A stretch of DNA of 64,000 nucleotides from the NCBI RefSeq assembly GCF_028680575.1, contig NZ_JAPCKI010000004.1, positions 186,001-250,000 of the forward strand, given 5' to 3'. Origin of the DNA: Acidovorax benzenivorans (GTDB lineage Bacteria; Pseudomonadota; Gammaproteobacteria; Burkholderiales; Burkholderiaceae_C). A model generated the notes under the pieces. The model was not told where the DNA came from. It worked only from the letters and a program-made list of their open reading frames with translations, and did no database searches. The position numbers and the translations under genes are program-made. Shown piece after piece: positions 17,309 through 26,286 of the stretch (its first letter is position 1; each line of letters opens with the position of its first letter).

Positions 17309-18439
17309 ATGCCACTTCAACCCTCTTCTTTTGCCATTTTGGGCGCGGGCCTCATGGGTCGCCTGCTTGCGGTGGAGCTGGCCCGCCAAGGGCACCGTGT
17401 AGACATCTACGACGCAGGCAGCCCGGCGGCAGAAAACTCGGCCGCCACCGTGGCCGCCGCGATGCTGGCGCCGCTGGCAGAGTCAGCGATCACCGAACCC
17501 GGCGTGGTGCGCATGGGCCACCATGCGTTGACCCGCTGGCCCGAACTGCTGGGCGCCCTGTCAGAGCCCGTGTTCTTCCAGCAGGCCGGCACGCTCATCG
17601 TGTGGCACCGCCAGGACGCAGCTGAAGCCCAGCGGCTCACGCGCCAACTGGAGGCCAACCAGCACAAGGTGCCCGAGCTGCCCGCCCTGCAAAAACTGGA
17701 CGGCGCCGCGCTGGCCCAGGCGGAGCCCACATTGGCGCAGCGCTTTGCGCAGGGCCTGTACCTGCCTGGCGAAGGCCAGCTCGACAACCGGCAGTTGCTG
17801 GCCGCCCTGGTGGTGGAAATGCAGCGGCTGTCCGTACACATGCACTGGCACACGCCCCAGTCGCCCGAGGCCTTCACGCCCGGCGCCCCCGGCCAGCCCG
17901 ACTGGGTGCTGGACTGCCGTGGTCTAGGCGCCAAGGGCCAATGGCCTGCGTTGCGCGGCGTGCGGGGCGAGGTGGTTCGCATCTACGCGCCGGATGTCAC
18001 GCTGCAGCGCCCTACGCGGCTGGTGCACCCGCGCTACCCCATCTACATCGCACCCAAGGAAGACCATTTGTTCGTGATCGGCGCGACCGAGATCGAGTCG
18101 GACGACCTCTCGCCCGCCAGCGTGCGATCGACGCTGGAACTGCTGAGTGCCGCCTACGCCGTGCACCCCAGCTTTGCGGAAGGCCGCATTCTGGAACTGG
18201 CCACGCAGTGCCGCCCCACGCTGCCCGACAACCTGCCCGCCATCCGCCAGCCCCGCCCGGGCGTGCTGGAGATCAATGGCCTGTACCGCCACGGCTTCAT
18301 GATCGCGCCCGCGATGCTGGATGTGACGCTCGAAGTGCTGAACGCAGGACAATCGCAACTTTCGCAACGTTTTGACCTCGCGCTGGATCTAGAGCCCGCC
18401 CCCCTGCCCCCACCCAGCGCGGCCGCCGCCTTCGCATGA
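17309..18439 (+). CDS. thiO: Glycine oxidase ThiO
   Basis: FAD-dependent oxidation of glycine to the imine used in building the thiazole ring; aerobic substitute for ThiH. The chosen ATG gives 376 residues, opening with the FAD loop FAILGAGLMGRLLAVELARQGH, then AATVAAAMLAPLAE and late ATEIESDD and GLYRHGFMIAPAM, typical of the D-amino-acid oxidase fold. A longer open frame upstream overlaps the riboswitch and is rejected. The stop overlaps the thiS start (ATGA). Confidence 0.92.
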   Translation: MPLQPSSFAILGAGLMGRLLAVELARQGHRVDIYDAGSPAAENSAATVAAAMLAPLAESAITEPGVVRMGHHALTRWPELLGALSEPVFFQQAGTLIVWHRQDAAEAQRLTRQLEANQHKVPELPALQKLDGAALAQAEPTLAQRFAQGLYLPGEGQLDNRQLLAALVVEMQRLSVHMHWHTPQSPEAFTPGAPGQPDWVLDCRGLGAKGQWPALRGVRGEVVRIYAPDVTLQRPTRLVHPRYPIYIAPKEDHLFVIGATEIESDDLSPASVRSTLELLSAAYAVHPSFAEGRILELATQCRPTLPDNLPAIRQPRPGVLEINGLYRHGFMIAPAMLDVTLEVLNAGQSQLSQRFDLALDLEPAPLPPPSAAAAFA

Positions 18440-18633
18440 ACATTTCCATCAACCAGATCCCGCACGAACTGCCCGAAGGGGCCACCGTGGCCGACGCCGT
18501 GGCCGCCATCGCGGCCCGTCCGCCTTTTGCCGTAGCCGTGAACACCACCTTTGTGCCCAACACCCGCTACGCCGCGCAGGCCCTGCAGCCCGGCGACCGC
18601 GTGGAAATCATCTCGCCCGTGACGGGGGGCTGA
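18436..18633 (+). CDS. thiS: Sulfur carrier protein ThiS
   Basis: Ubiquitin-like carrier of 65 residues that brings sulfur to ThiG as a C-terminal thiocarboxylate. It ends in the required Gly-Gly (SPVTGG), and LPEGATVADAVAAIAARPPFAVAVNTTFVP fits the fold. Its start overlaps the thiO stop by four bases. A family 1 repeat separates it from thiG. Confidence 0.96.
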   Translation: MNISINQIPHELPEGATVADAVAAIAARPPFAVAVNTTFVPNTRYAAQALQPGDRVEIISPVTGG

Positions 18634-18645
18634 TCCGCCATCTGA

Positions 18646-18714
18646 AATTTGAAGCCAAATTGGCACCTAGCGCTTGATGAATAAGCGCTAGCAGCTATTA
18701 AAAGCATAGTAATA
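18646..18714 (-). repeat. Family 1 repeat, copy E
   Basis: CTAGCGCTT and AAGCGCTAG form a perfect 9-base inverted repeat (18667-18691) followed by CAGCTATTAAAAGCATAGTAAT; reversed, it gives the AATAGCTGCTAGCGCTT frame. This is the best-formed copy and lies inside the thiOSGE operon, between thiS and thiG. Confidence 0.85.
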
Positions 18715-18716
18715 CC

Positions 18717-19526
18717 ATGACCACTTCAACGCCCCAAGACCCCCTGGTGCTGTACGGCCAGCAGTTCGCCAGCCGCCTGTTGCTGGGCACCTCGCGCTAC
18801 CCATCCCCTGCGGTGCTCGAAGCCGCCGTATTGCGCGCCAAGCCTGCCATGGTCACAGCTTCGCTCCGCCGCCAGGGCAGCAACCCAGCCGAGAGCGGCA
18901 GCAGCTTCTGGGAGCTGCTGCGCAAGCTCAATGTGCCCGTGCTGCCCAACACCGCAGGCTGCCACAGCGCGCAAGAAGCCATCACCACTGCGCAGATGGC
19001 TCGCGAGGTGTTCAACACCCCCTGGATCAAGCTGGAGCTGATTGGCGACGACTACACCTTGCAGCCGGACACGCTGAACCTGGTGGGCGTGGCCGAACAC
19101 CTCATCAAAGAAGGCTTTCAGGTGCTGCCCTACTGCACCGAAGACTTGGTGCTGTGCCAGCGCCTGGTCGATGTGGGCTGCCAGGCTGTGATGCCTTGGG
19201 CCGCTCCCATTGGCACGGGGCGTGGCCCCGTCAACCCCTATGCCTTGCAGACGCTGCGCGAGCGCCTGGACGTTCCCATGCTGGTGGATGCAGGCCTGGG
19301 CTTGCCTTCGCACGCCTGCCAGGTGATGGAATGGGGCTACGACGGCGTGCTGCTGAACACTGCCGTGGCACTGGCCCAAGACCCGGTAGCCATGGCTGGC
19401 GCGTTCGCAGACGCTGTGAACGCAGGGCGCATTGCGCGCCTTGCCGGCGCCATGGCCGCCCAGGATGCGGCCCAGCCCAGCACGCCCGTGTTGGGCACAC
19501 CGTTCTGGCACCACGCCCATGCGTGA
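18717..19526 (+). CDS. thiG: Thiazole synthase
   Basis: Forms the thiamine thiazole from DXP, dehydroglycine and ThiS thiocarboxylate. The 269 residues open with [22 protein letters not shown]; the Schiff-base lysine is K105 in [20 protein letters not shown] and [22 protein letters not shown], near the phosphate site, are family motifs. The last residues overlap the thiE start. The start lies right after repeat copy E, so ribosome loading probably happens within or just after the repeat. Confidence 0.96.
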   Translation: MTTSTPQDPLVLYGQQFASRLLLGTSRYPSPAVLEAAVLRAKPAMVTASLRRQGSNPAESGSSFWELLRKLNVPVLPNTAGCHSAQEAITTAQMAREVFNTPWIKLELIGDDYTLQPDTLNLVGVAEHLIKEGFQVLPYCTEDLVLCQRLVDVGCQAVMPWAAPIGTGRGPVNPYALQTLRERLDVPMLVDAGLGLPSHACQVMEWGYDGVLLNTAVALAQDPVAMAGAFADAVNAGRIARLAGAMAAQDAAQPSTPVLGTPFWHHAHA

Positions 19527-20415
19527 TATCACTGACCTGGCGCAAGCCATCGTTGCGCACCACGCGGGCACCTTTGCCGGGTTTACGCCCGAGCCGGTGC
19601 CCCCCTCCACTTCGCAAGACCCCACCTACCTCGCCGCACTGCAGGCCTGCAGTGCGTTGGGCTTTATTGCCCACGACGCCGAATGCCTGGCCCGTGCCTG
19701 GCAGGCGCGCGCGCTGCGCACCGGCAGCGCACAGCCCGACCAATGGCCAGACGAGCCCCAGGACTTTGGCCTGCAGAACCTTCCCCGCGCCCAGCAGTTT
19801 GCCGCCTGCCCGCAGCACCTGGGTCTGTATGCCGTATTGCCCGATGCCCTCTGGGTGGGCCGCATGGCACGCGCGGGGGTGCCCACCGTGCAACTGCGCT
19901 TCAAGTCGGACGATGCCCATGCCATCCGAGCCGAAGTCCAGGCAGCCGTCAAAGCAGTGCAAGGCACAGGCGCGCTGTTGTTCATCAACGACCATTGGCG
20001 GGACGCCATCGACGCGGGCGCCTATGGCATCCATCTGGGCCAGGAAGACCTGGACGCACTCACGCCCCAGGAGCTACAGACGCTGCACCGCTCGGGGCTG
20101 CGCCTGGGAGTGAGCACCCATGGGTATGCCGAAATGGTGCGTGCCGACGCCGTGGGGCCCAGCTATATCGCCATGGGCGCCGTGTTCCCCACGACATTGA
20201 AAAAAATGGTCACCGCACCCCAGGGCGTGGGCAGGCTGGGCGTGTATGCGCGGTTGATGCGCCACTACCCACAAGTGGCCATCGGAGGGATCGGTGCTGA
20301 ACAGTTCCCCACCGTACTGACCACCGGGGTGGGCTCTGTGGCAGTGGTGCGGGCATTGGTCAACGCCCCTCACCCTGAAGCATCGGCTGCGCAGCTGATG
20401 GCGCTCATGCGTTGA
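19519..20415 (+). CDS. thiE: Thiamine phosphate synthase with N-terminal extension
   Basis: Joins HMP-PP and thiazole phosphate. At 298 residues it is about 85-90 longer than a typical ThiE (about 210). The catalytic TIM-barrel begins near residue 98 ([30 protein letters not shown]) and includes [34 protein letters not shown] and [11 protein letters not shown]. The N-terminal part ([18 protein letters not shown]..., [12 protein letters not shown]) is not a domain I recognise. The ATG overlaps the thiG stop, so the extension is translated unless a later start is used. Confidence 0.9.
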   Translation: MRDITDLAQAIVAHHAGTFAGFTPEPVPPSTSQDPTYLAALQACSALGFIAHDAECLARAWQARALRTGSAQPDQWPDEPQDFGLQNLPRAQQFAACPQHLGLYAVLPDALWVGRMARAGVPTVQLRFKSDDAHAIRAEVQAAVKAVQGTGALLFINDHWRDAIDAGAYGIHLGQEDLDALTPQELQTLHRSGLRLGVSTHGYAEMVRADAVGPSYIAMGAVFPTTLKKMVTAPQGVGRLGVYARLMRHYPQVAIGGIGAEQFPTVLTTGVGSVAVVRALVNAPHPEASAAQLMALMR

Positions 20416-20474
20416 TGGGTCGGAGCGCATAGCCGCAGCCCATAGCCCTACCATCCAGAACCCAGTAGCGCACG

Positions 20475-20500
20475 CTGCCTGGGCAACCGCCCGGAGGCAG
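20475..20500. terminator. Convergent hairpin between thiE and fimV-like gene
   Basis: CTGCCT pairs with AGGCAG and GGGC with GCCC around AACC, with two bulged bases. It lies between two converging genes, with no clear T-run on either side. Confidence 0.45.
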
Positions 20501-20507
20501 GCCCGGC

Positions 20508-22769
20508 CTACTTGCGGTCCGGCTTCTTCATCTGCTCCAGTTCGAGGCGCAGTTCCATGAGATCGTTCTCCATGCCAAAGCCGACAGGCTGGCCCGCTGG
20601 CGGTGACGATGTCACAGGCACCGGGGGCAGATCGCTCAGCGTGAGGTGTGGAGGGTCCGACAGGTCCAGATCGAGCGGAATCCCTCGCGAGTCCTCGCCC
20701 AGGGCTGCCGGTGGATTGGGAGCCCCCCCGGAATAAGGCGCGGGCGCAGGCGGCTGCAGAACCTTCTCCGCAAACTCAAACTCCAGGCTGGCGGCCAGAG
20801 AATCAAGCAGCAAATCGTCTTGCAACTCCACCGCTGGGGCCAGGGTCGACGGCGCGACCACGGTTTCGGACCGTGGTGGAGCCAACGGCGTCGTGCGCTT
20901 GCGCGGCGGCTGTGCACCACGCGCACTGGCAGGCGTGGTCTGCGCAATCGCCAGCAGCAGCAACAGATCGTCATAGGCCGCCAGGTCAAACGGATCCACA
21001 GCCTCGGCACCCGTGCGACGGAACAGAAATTTCTCCAGCAAGCCCAGCACCGCAGGCGTCGTCCACTCGGCCTCGATCTCGGCGAGCGCATCGGTGTAGT
21101 GGTACAGCATGCGGCCCGTGCGGTGAAAGCCCGCAAACTCCGGCACCTGCGCATTGAAGGACTGCATGAACTGCGTGCGCAACTGCGCAAATTCATCCAC
21201 ACGGCTGAGCGTGTGGTACAGCCGCAATAGCTCCAGGTAGGCCAGCGGCGAAGTCTCGCGGTGCTCTGCAATATGGTGTTTCAGAACCTCGATGGCCTGT
21301 TGGTGTTCGCCCACCGAGACAAAAAACTCGGCCTGTTGCTGGATGTCAAACAGCTCTTCGGGGTTGACGATGTGGGGCGCCACCGAGGCTGCGGCGGGCG
21401 GCGCAGCAACAGCCTTGGCCTGCAATGGAGCTGGAGCACTCGCCGCAGGGCTGGTCGTTACAAAGCGTGGCTCCACCGTTACCGAGGCCGCTTTTTGGAG
21501 GGGAGTGGCACCGGACTCGGGGTTCGCTGCGACGGCGTGGGGCTGAGTCTCAGACGGTAGCCAGGTGTCGCCGGGATGGGGCGTGAGGCCGAGGGCCTCG
21601 TCATGTGCCGATGCCGCATCGGCACGTGCGCCCAGAGCCACGGAATCGCGCCACGACCGCACCGCCTTGTCAGAGGCGCTGCGCATCCGCGACCACATCC
21701 ATGCCACACCCAACAACGCGAGGGCGAGCAGCCCGCCCAGGGCGTAAACCACCGTCGCGGGAAAGCGTTCCTGCTCCATCAACTCCAGCTGCTGTTGCAA
21801 CTGGCCAGCGGCTGCGCGGTCCTTCGCGGCCTGCGCACGCAGTGTGGCTGTATCCGATTCCAGCGCCTTCAGCCGTTCGTCGTCCTTTTGCAACTCCTCC
21901 GGCTGCACATTCAAAGACTTCCACAGCGCTGCGGCCTGCGCGCGCAAGGCCGACATCTCCTCGGACGGCGCCGTCGGCAGTTGGGCCGTGGAACGCAACG
22001 CCACGGGGCTGTCCAGCCAAGTGTCCAAGGGCTCAACCACCAGACGGGAGCGCGCGGCGGGCACAGAGGCAACCACCGACTTGCCAGGCGCCGCAGTGCC
22101 CACACGCGTTGTGGGTCGCACAGCAGCTGCAGAACCCGGTGCACGGTTGTCTGCGACAGGCGGCCGCGCGGCCCTTGCGGGCACAGGCGCCTTGTCACTG
22201 GGCCGGGCGGCCTGCGCAACACCGGCCGCCGCTGCGGATGCGGCTGCACTGCCACTCCCCGCCAAAGGCGAACGCTGTGACTCTGCACCTGCACCAGGGG
22301 TTACCGCAGGAAGCCGCGAAAGGTCCACCGGCGACGCAGAGGCAGACCGGGTGACGGCTGTTGGCAAGTCCGAGAGAAATGTGTAACTGCGTGTGGTTTT
22401 ACCGTTGCATCCTGCGGTCAGGGTGACGGTGAGCACGGGCTCATCCAGCGACACAGAGGCCAGCACGCGGACCCCTGAGGGGCGCCCACGCACCTCGGGC
22501 AGGGGGATCACGCGCACCTTGTTGTCGCTGATGGCGTTGTCGCCCGCCACCAGCTTGGCGGTGACGCAAGAGGACGCGACATCCGTACCGGGGTCGGGCT
22601 GCAACTCGAACGACAGATCGACCGGAGCGCCCAACACGACCGTACCATTACCGTTGCCCAGGGACAGCGCCGAAGCGCCGGCTGCAAGCGCCCACAATCC
22701 CGGCCCCAAAATGGTGTTACGAATTATCACAATCAATTCTGTTTTTTGGTCTAAAGGATTCTTGCACAT
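20508..22769 (-). CDS. FimV/HubP-like inner-membrane protein with C-terminal TPR region
   Basis: A 753-residue protein with FimV layout: an N-terminal hydrophobic segment and beta-rich periplasmic domain (about 40-135, ALSLGNGNGTVVLGAPVDLSFELQ), an Ala/Pro/Ser linker, a coiled coil (about 270-335), a membrane segment (339-360), an acidic/proline-rich cytoplasmic part and a TPR-like domain (about 470-545, EELFDIQQQAEFFVSVGEHQQAIEVLKHHI). FimV/HubP proteins organise polar type IV pili and flagella. A LysM motif, usual in FimV, was not identified. The proposed ATG lies in AT-rich DNA only 34 bases from a divergent gene; a TTG at codon 12 would give a more usual signal peptide and free promoter space. 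Confidence 0.8.
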   Translation of the reverse strand: MCKNPLDQKTELIVIIRNTILGPGLWALAAGASALSLGNGNGTVVLGAPVDLSFELQPDPGTDVASSCVTAKLVAGDNAISDNKVRVIPLPEVRGRPSGVRVLASVSLDEPVLTVTLTAGCNGKTTRSYTFLSDLPTAVTRSASASPVDLSRLPAVTPGAGAESQRSPLAGSGSAAASAAAAGVAQAARPSDKAPVPARAARPPVADNRAPGSAAAVRPTTRVGTAAPGKSVVASVPAARSRLVVEPLDTWLDSPVALRSTAQLPTAPSEEMSALRAQAAALWKSLNVQPEELQKDDERLKALESDTATLRAQAAKDRAAAGQLQQQLELMEQERFPATVVYALGGLLALALLGVAWMWSRMRSASDKAVRSWRDSVALGARADAASAHDEALGLTPHPGDTWLPSETQPHAVAANPESGATPLQKAASVTVEPRFVTTSPAASAPAPLQAKAVAAPPAAASVAPHIVNPEELFDIQQQAEFFVSVGEHQQAIEVLKHHIAEHRETSPLAYLELLRLYHTLSRVDEFAQLRTQFMQSFNAQVPEFAGFHRTGRMLYHYTDALAEIEAEWTTPAVLGLLEKFLFRRTGAEAVDPFDLAAYDDLLLLLAIAQTTPASARGAQPPRKRTTPLAPPRSETVVAPSTLAPAVELQDDLLLDSLAASLEFEFAEKVLQPPAPAPYSGGAPNPPAALGEDSRGIPLDLDLSDPPHLTLSDLPPVPVTSSPPAGQPVGFGMENDLMELRLELEQMKKPDRK

Positions 22770-22803
22770 AACTCCCAGATAAGGCCAGAGCCATAATGCC
22801 GCT

Positions 22804-24327
22804 ATGAAAATTCAGTTTCCCAACATCGCCATCGTGGGCACCGGCGCCATGGGCCGGGGCATCGCGCAAATTGCGGCCCAGGCCGGCAGCCAGGTTTTTC
22901 TGCTAGACGCCAACCCCGGAGCAGCCGACGCCGCCCGGGCCGCCCTGCAGGAACAGTGGAACAAGCTGGTCGCCAAAGGCCGGATGGACGCGGAACAAGC
23001 CAGCGCGCTGACCGCGCGGTTGCACCCCGTCAAAACAACAGCAGCCTTGGCAAACTGTGACCTGGTGGTGGAAGCCATCGTGGAACGGCTGGACGCCAAA
23101 CAAGCCCTCTTCGTCGAACTGGAAGGGGTGGTACGCGCTGATGCCGTGCTGGCCACCAACACGTCATCCCTGTCCGTGACCGCCATTGGCGCAGCCCTCC
23201 AGCGCCCAGAACGCCTGGCCGGGTTCCACTTCTTCAACCCCGTTCCGCTCATGAAGGTGGTGGAGGTGATTGCGGGCCTCAAGACAGGTCCTGCCATCTG
23301 CACCGCGCTGGCCGCATATGCCAAAGAAATGGGCCACACCCCCGTGCAGGCGCAGGACACCCCCGGCTTCATCGTGAACCACGCGGGGCGAGGTTTTGGC
23401 ACAGAAGCCCTGCGCATCGTGGGTGAGGGCGTCACCGATTTCGCCACCATCGACCGCATCCTGCGCGACCAGGTCGGCTTCAAGCTGGGCCCCTTCGAAC
23501 TGATGGACCTGACGGCGCTGGACGTGTCGCATCCGGTCATGGAATCCATCTACCGCCAGTATTACGACGAGCCGCGTTTTCGCCCCAGCGTGATCACGGC
23601 CCAGCGCCTGGCAGGGGGGGTTGTGGGCAAGAAGGTGGGCGAAGGGTTTTACCGCTATGTGGATGGCGTGGCACAGGTGCCTGCCGAAGCCCCGGTCCCT
23701 GTGGTCAACGACATTCCACCAGTGTGGGTGTCCCCGCGCGCTGCCCGCCGTGCAGAGCTGTACCAGCTGCTCAAGGACCTGGGTGCCACCATCGAAACGG
23801 GCCAATCCCCCTCCCCCCAGGCCATCACGCTGGTCGCACCGCTGGGCTTTGACGTGACCACCGTCGCGGTGGTGGAGCGACTGGACCCGGCCCGCACCAT
23901 TGGCATTGACATGCTCATCGATGACGCCGCAACAAAGCGCCGCGTGCTGGCCACCAACCCCGCCACCCGCGTGGACATCCGCAACGCGGCGCATGCCCTG
24001 TTTGCACGCGACGGCAAGGCCGTGAGCGTGATCCGCGACAGCGGTGGTTTTGTCACGCAGCGCGTGGTGAGCACCATCGTCAACATCGCCAGCGACATCT
24101 GCCAGCAAGGCATCTGCTCGCCCAAGGACCTGGAAACCGCCGTGACCCTGGGCTTGGGCTACCCATTGGGCCCACTGGCCATGGGCGACCGCTGGGGTCC
24201 CACCAACATTCTGGAGGTGCTGTTCAACATGCAGACCGTGTATGGCGACACGCGCTACCGCCCCAGCCCATGGCTGCGTCGGCGAGGAGCCATCGGCCTG
24301 AGCCTGAGCCACGTGGAAGAAGACTGA
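22804..24327 (+). CDS. paaH: 3-hydroxyacyl-CoA dehydrogenase, PaaH/PaaC-like
   Basis: NAD-dependent oxidation of 3-hydroxyacyl-CoA esters. The 507 residues contain the Rossmann loop IVGTGAMGRGIAQIAAQAG (10-28), NTSSLSVTAIGAAL, the catalytic-region GFHFFNPVPLMKVVEVIAG, and two C-terminal 3HCDH domains (about 190-285 and 415-500). The length and double C-terminal domain match the 3-hydroxyadipyl-CoA dehydrogenase of phenylacetate degradation, and the next gene is an enoyl-CoA hydratase of the same kind of pathway. No other paa gene is visible, so a general beta-oxidation role remains possible. Confidence 0.85.
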   Translation: MKIQFPNIAIVGTGAMGRGIAQIAAQAGSQVFLLDANPGAADAARAALQEQWNKLVAKGRMDAEQASALTARLHPVKTTAALANCDLVVEAIVERLDAKQALFVELEGVVRADAVLATNTSSLSVTAIGAALQRPERLAGFHFFNPVPLMKVVEVIAGLKTGPAICTALAAYAKEMGHTPVQAQDTPGFIVNHAGRGFGTEALRIVGEGVTDFATIDRILRDQVGFKLGPFELMDLTALDVSHPVMESIYRQYYDEPRFRPSVITAQRLAGGVVGKKVGEGFYRYVDGVAQVPAEAPVPVVNDIPPVWVSPRAARRAELYQLLKDLGATIETGQSPSPQAITLVAPLGFDVTTVAVVERLDPARTIGIDMLIDDAATKRRVLATNPATRVDIRNAAHALFARDGKAVSVIRDSGGFVTQRVVSTIVNIASDICQQGICSPKDLETAVTLGLGYPLGPLAMGDRWGPTNILEVLFNMQTVYGDTRYRPSPWLRRRGAIGLSLSHVEED

Positions 24328-24335
24328 TTGATTCG

Positions 24336-24405
24336 CCCCCCTGAGTCGCTTCGCGCCGTCCCCCTTCCCGAATTGCTGTGCAATTCGGGAAGGGGGACGC
24401 AGCCA
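24336..24405 (+). repeat. Family 2 repeat, copy 2, with expanded hairpin
   Basis: CCCTGAGTCGCTTCGCGCC leads into an 18-base perfect inverted repeat (24358-24375 and 24381-24398) with loop CTGTG, then GCAGCCAG. The outer bases GTCCCCC/GGGGGAC equal the short hairpin of the other copies; the inner TTCCCGAATTG and its complement are extra. Confidence 0.75.
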
Positions 24406-24554
24406 GTGCACGCAAGTGAAACGCGGCTGCGCAGCTTGGCGGCCCTTGCACGGCTGCCTTGGCTTGAGCCGCACTCTGTTCGATAAGCTGCGGACGATGC
24501 GTAGCCCCGTGCAAACCTGACAACAGCCGTCCGAAGCCTTTACCCGGATACAAG

Positions 24555-25334
24555 ATGCCCGCAGAACTCCTGAGCACCAGCCAGGGCCAGACCCTGGTCC
24601 TGACCCTTCGCAACCCCGAGCGGCGCAATGCCATCGACCCGGTGATGTATGCAGCAGGTGTGGAGGCGCTGGGCGTGGCCGAAAGCAGCCCCGACATCCG
24701 CAGCGTGGTCATCACGGGCTCCGATGGCATGTTCTGTTCGGGCGGCAATCTGCAGCGCCTGCTGGCCAACCGCCAGGAAGCGCCTGAGGTGCAGGCACAG
24801 AGCATCGAAGGCCTGCACAACTGGATCGAGACCATCCGCACCTACCCCAAGCCGGTGATTGCGGCCGTGGAGGGCGCGGCAGCCGGTGCAGGGTTTTCGC
24901 TGGCGCTGGCCTGCGACTTCATCGTGGCGGCACGCAATGCAGTGTTTGTGATGGCCTACAGCAACGTGGCACTGTCGCCAGATGGCGGCGCCAGCTGGAG
25001 CCTGGCCCAGGCCCTGCCTCGCCAGATTGCCACCGAGATCCTCATGTGTGGTGACCGCATCGGCGCAGAACGTCTGCACGCATTGGGCCTGGTCAACCGC
25101 ATTGCCGAAGCAGGCAATGCACTCGACACAGCCCTGGCGCTGGCCGAGCAGCTCAATGCCCGTGCACCCAATGCACTGGCCAGCATCAAGGAGCTGCTGA
25201 ACGAGGCGCCACATGCTCAGCTCACACACCATCTGGCCCATGAACGCGACCACTTCGTGAAGAACCTGCACCACGCCAACGGCGGGGCTGGAATCTCGGC
25301 GTTCCTTGAAAAGCGCGCGCCCCGCTACGAGTGA
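24555..25334 (+). CDS. Enoyl-CoA hydratase/isomerase family protein (possible oxepin-CoA hydrolase type)
   Basis: Crotonase-fold enzyme of 259 residues. The oxyanion-hole segments are visible as MFCSGGNLQRLLANR (about 57-71) and AAVEGAAAGAGFSLALACDF (about 101-120), followed by VFVMAYSNVALSPDGGASW. Its sequence resembles the hydratases annotated as the alternative oxepin-CoA hydrolase in Comamonadaceae, which fits the PaaH-like gene just upstream. The reaction and substrate are not fixed by the motifs. It is followed by a strong terminator. Confidence 0.82.
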   Translation: MPAELLSTSQGQTLVLTLRNPERRNAIDPVMYAAGVEALGVAESSPDIRSVVITGSDGMFCSGGNLQRLLANRQEAPEVQAQSIEGLHNWIETIRTYPKPVIAAVEGAAAGAGFSLALACDFIVAARNAVFVMAYSNVALSPDGGASWSLAQALPRQIATEILMCGDRIGAERLHALGLVNRIAEAGNALDTALALAEQLNARAPNALASIKELLNEAPHAQLTHHLAHERDHFVKNLHHANGGAGISAFLEKRAPRYE

Positions 25335-25385
25335 CACGGCGCAGCGGGTGCCAGCAGGCGCTCGCCCCCTCCATCACAACATCAA

Positions 25386-25426
25386 CCCCCGGCACGCTGC
25401 CACCCAGCGCCGGGGGTTTTCTTTTG
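25386..25426 (+). terminator. Rho-independent terminator after the enoyl-CoA hydratase gene
   Basis: CCCCCGGC pairs with GCCGGGGG, with an inner CGCTG/CAGCG stem option, followed by TTTTCTTTT. Confidence 0.88.
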
Positions 25427-25520
25427 GCCTACGGGCAGACACGCAGGTGACAACCCTGACGTATTGCGCAGGTCCCTGACGCGACAATGGGTCTGTTTCT
25501 AGTCACCCAAAAGACAGACC

Positions 25521-26240
25521 ATGGACGACCCGATTCTTACTATCGAAGAACGTGAAGCGATCAACTCCGGTCGCTGGTTTTCTTCCCTTTCACCTTCGCT
25601 ACGCCACGACATCCTCCGATGTGCATACGTCAAACGTTTCAAGGACGGCGCCCTGATCTGCGCACGCGGCGATCCACCCGAAGAGTGGATTGCCTGTGCA
25701 CGCGGTGCGGTGCGAGTGAGCTCCACCTCCATCTCGGGCAAGCAGATCACGCTGACCTATGTGGAGCCGGGCATCTGGTTCGGCGACGTGGCGATCTTCG
25801 ACGGAGACCGGCGCACGCACGACGCGTATGCGCATGGCGACACCACCATCCTGTGCGTGGCCAAGTCCGACTTCAAGAAGATCTTGGCTTCGCACGTGGA
25901 GTTCTACGAAGCCATGCTGCGCCTGCATGCGCGGCGCATTCGTCAGCTGTACGGTTTGGTGGAAGACCTCAACACCCTGCCCCTGCGCGCGCGGCTGGCC
26001 AAACAGCTGGTGCACTTGGTTCGCAGCTACGGCATTCCCAGTCTGTCGGATGGCAGCGAGATGCGCATTGGCCTGCAACTGGCGCAGGAAGAACTGGCGC
26101 AACTGTTGGGCGCTTCGCGCCAACGGGTGAACCAGGAACTCAAGGCCATGGAACGCGAGGACGCCATCCGCATCGAGCCGGGCGGCCTGGTGGTGCGTGA
26201 CCGAGAAGCACTGATGCGCATCGCCGAAACCGACAACTGA
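25521..26240 (+). CDS. Crp/Fnr-family transcription regulator
   Basis: A 239-residue regulator with a cyclic-nucleotide-type beta-roll (about 20-140; GALICARGDPPEEW, YVEPGIWFGDVAIFDG) and a C-terminal winged helix (about 150-235; LAQEELAQLLGASRQRVNQELKAMEREDAI). No N-terminal cysteine cluster of Fnr is present, so it is not an oxygen sensor of that kind. It is transcribed toward the phosphotransferase/acyl-CoA dehydrogenase pair with a 46-base gap, which suggests it regulates that pair; the ligand is unknown. Confidence 0.88.
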   Translation: MDDPILTIEEREAINSGRWFSSLSPSLRHDILRCAYVKRFKDGALICARGDPPEEWIACARGAVRVSSTSISGKQITLTYVEPGIWFGDVAIFDGDRRTHDAYAHGDTTILCVAKSDFKKILASHVEFYEAMLRLHARRIRQLYGLVEDLNTLPLRARLAKQLVHLVRSYGIPSLSDGSEMRIGLQLAQEELAQLLGASRQRVNQELKAMEREDAIRIEPGGLVVRDREALMRIAETDN

Positions 26241-26286
26241 CCCACCCACCCAACCACTGACTGCCCGAACCTTCACCCGCCCCTCC

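Noticed and set aside
18646-18714. Possible insertion sequence end or attachment site
   Set aside because: Matches eight other short copies with no transposase or integrase; better described as a dispersed repeat.
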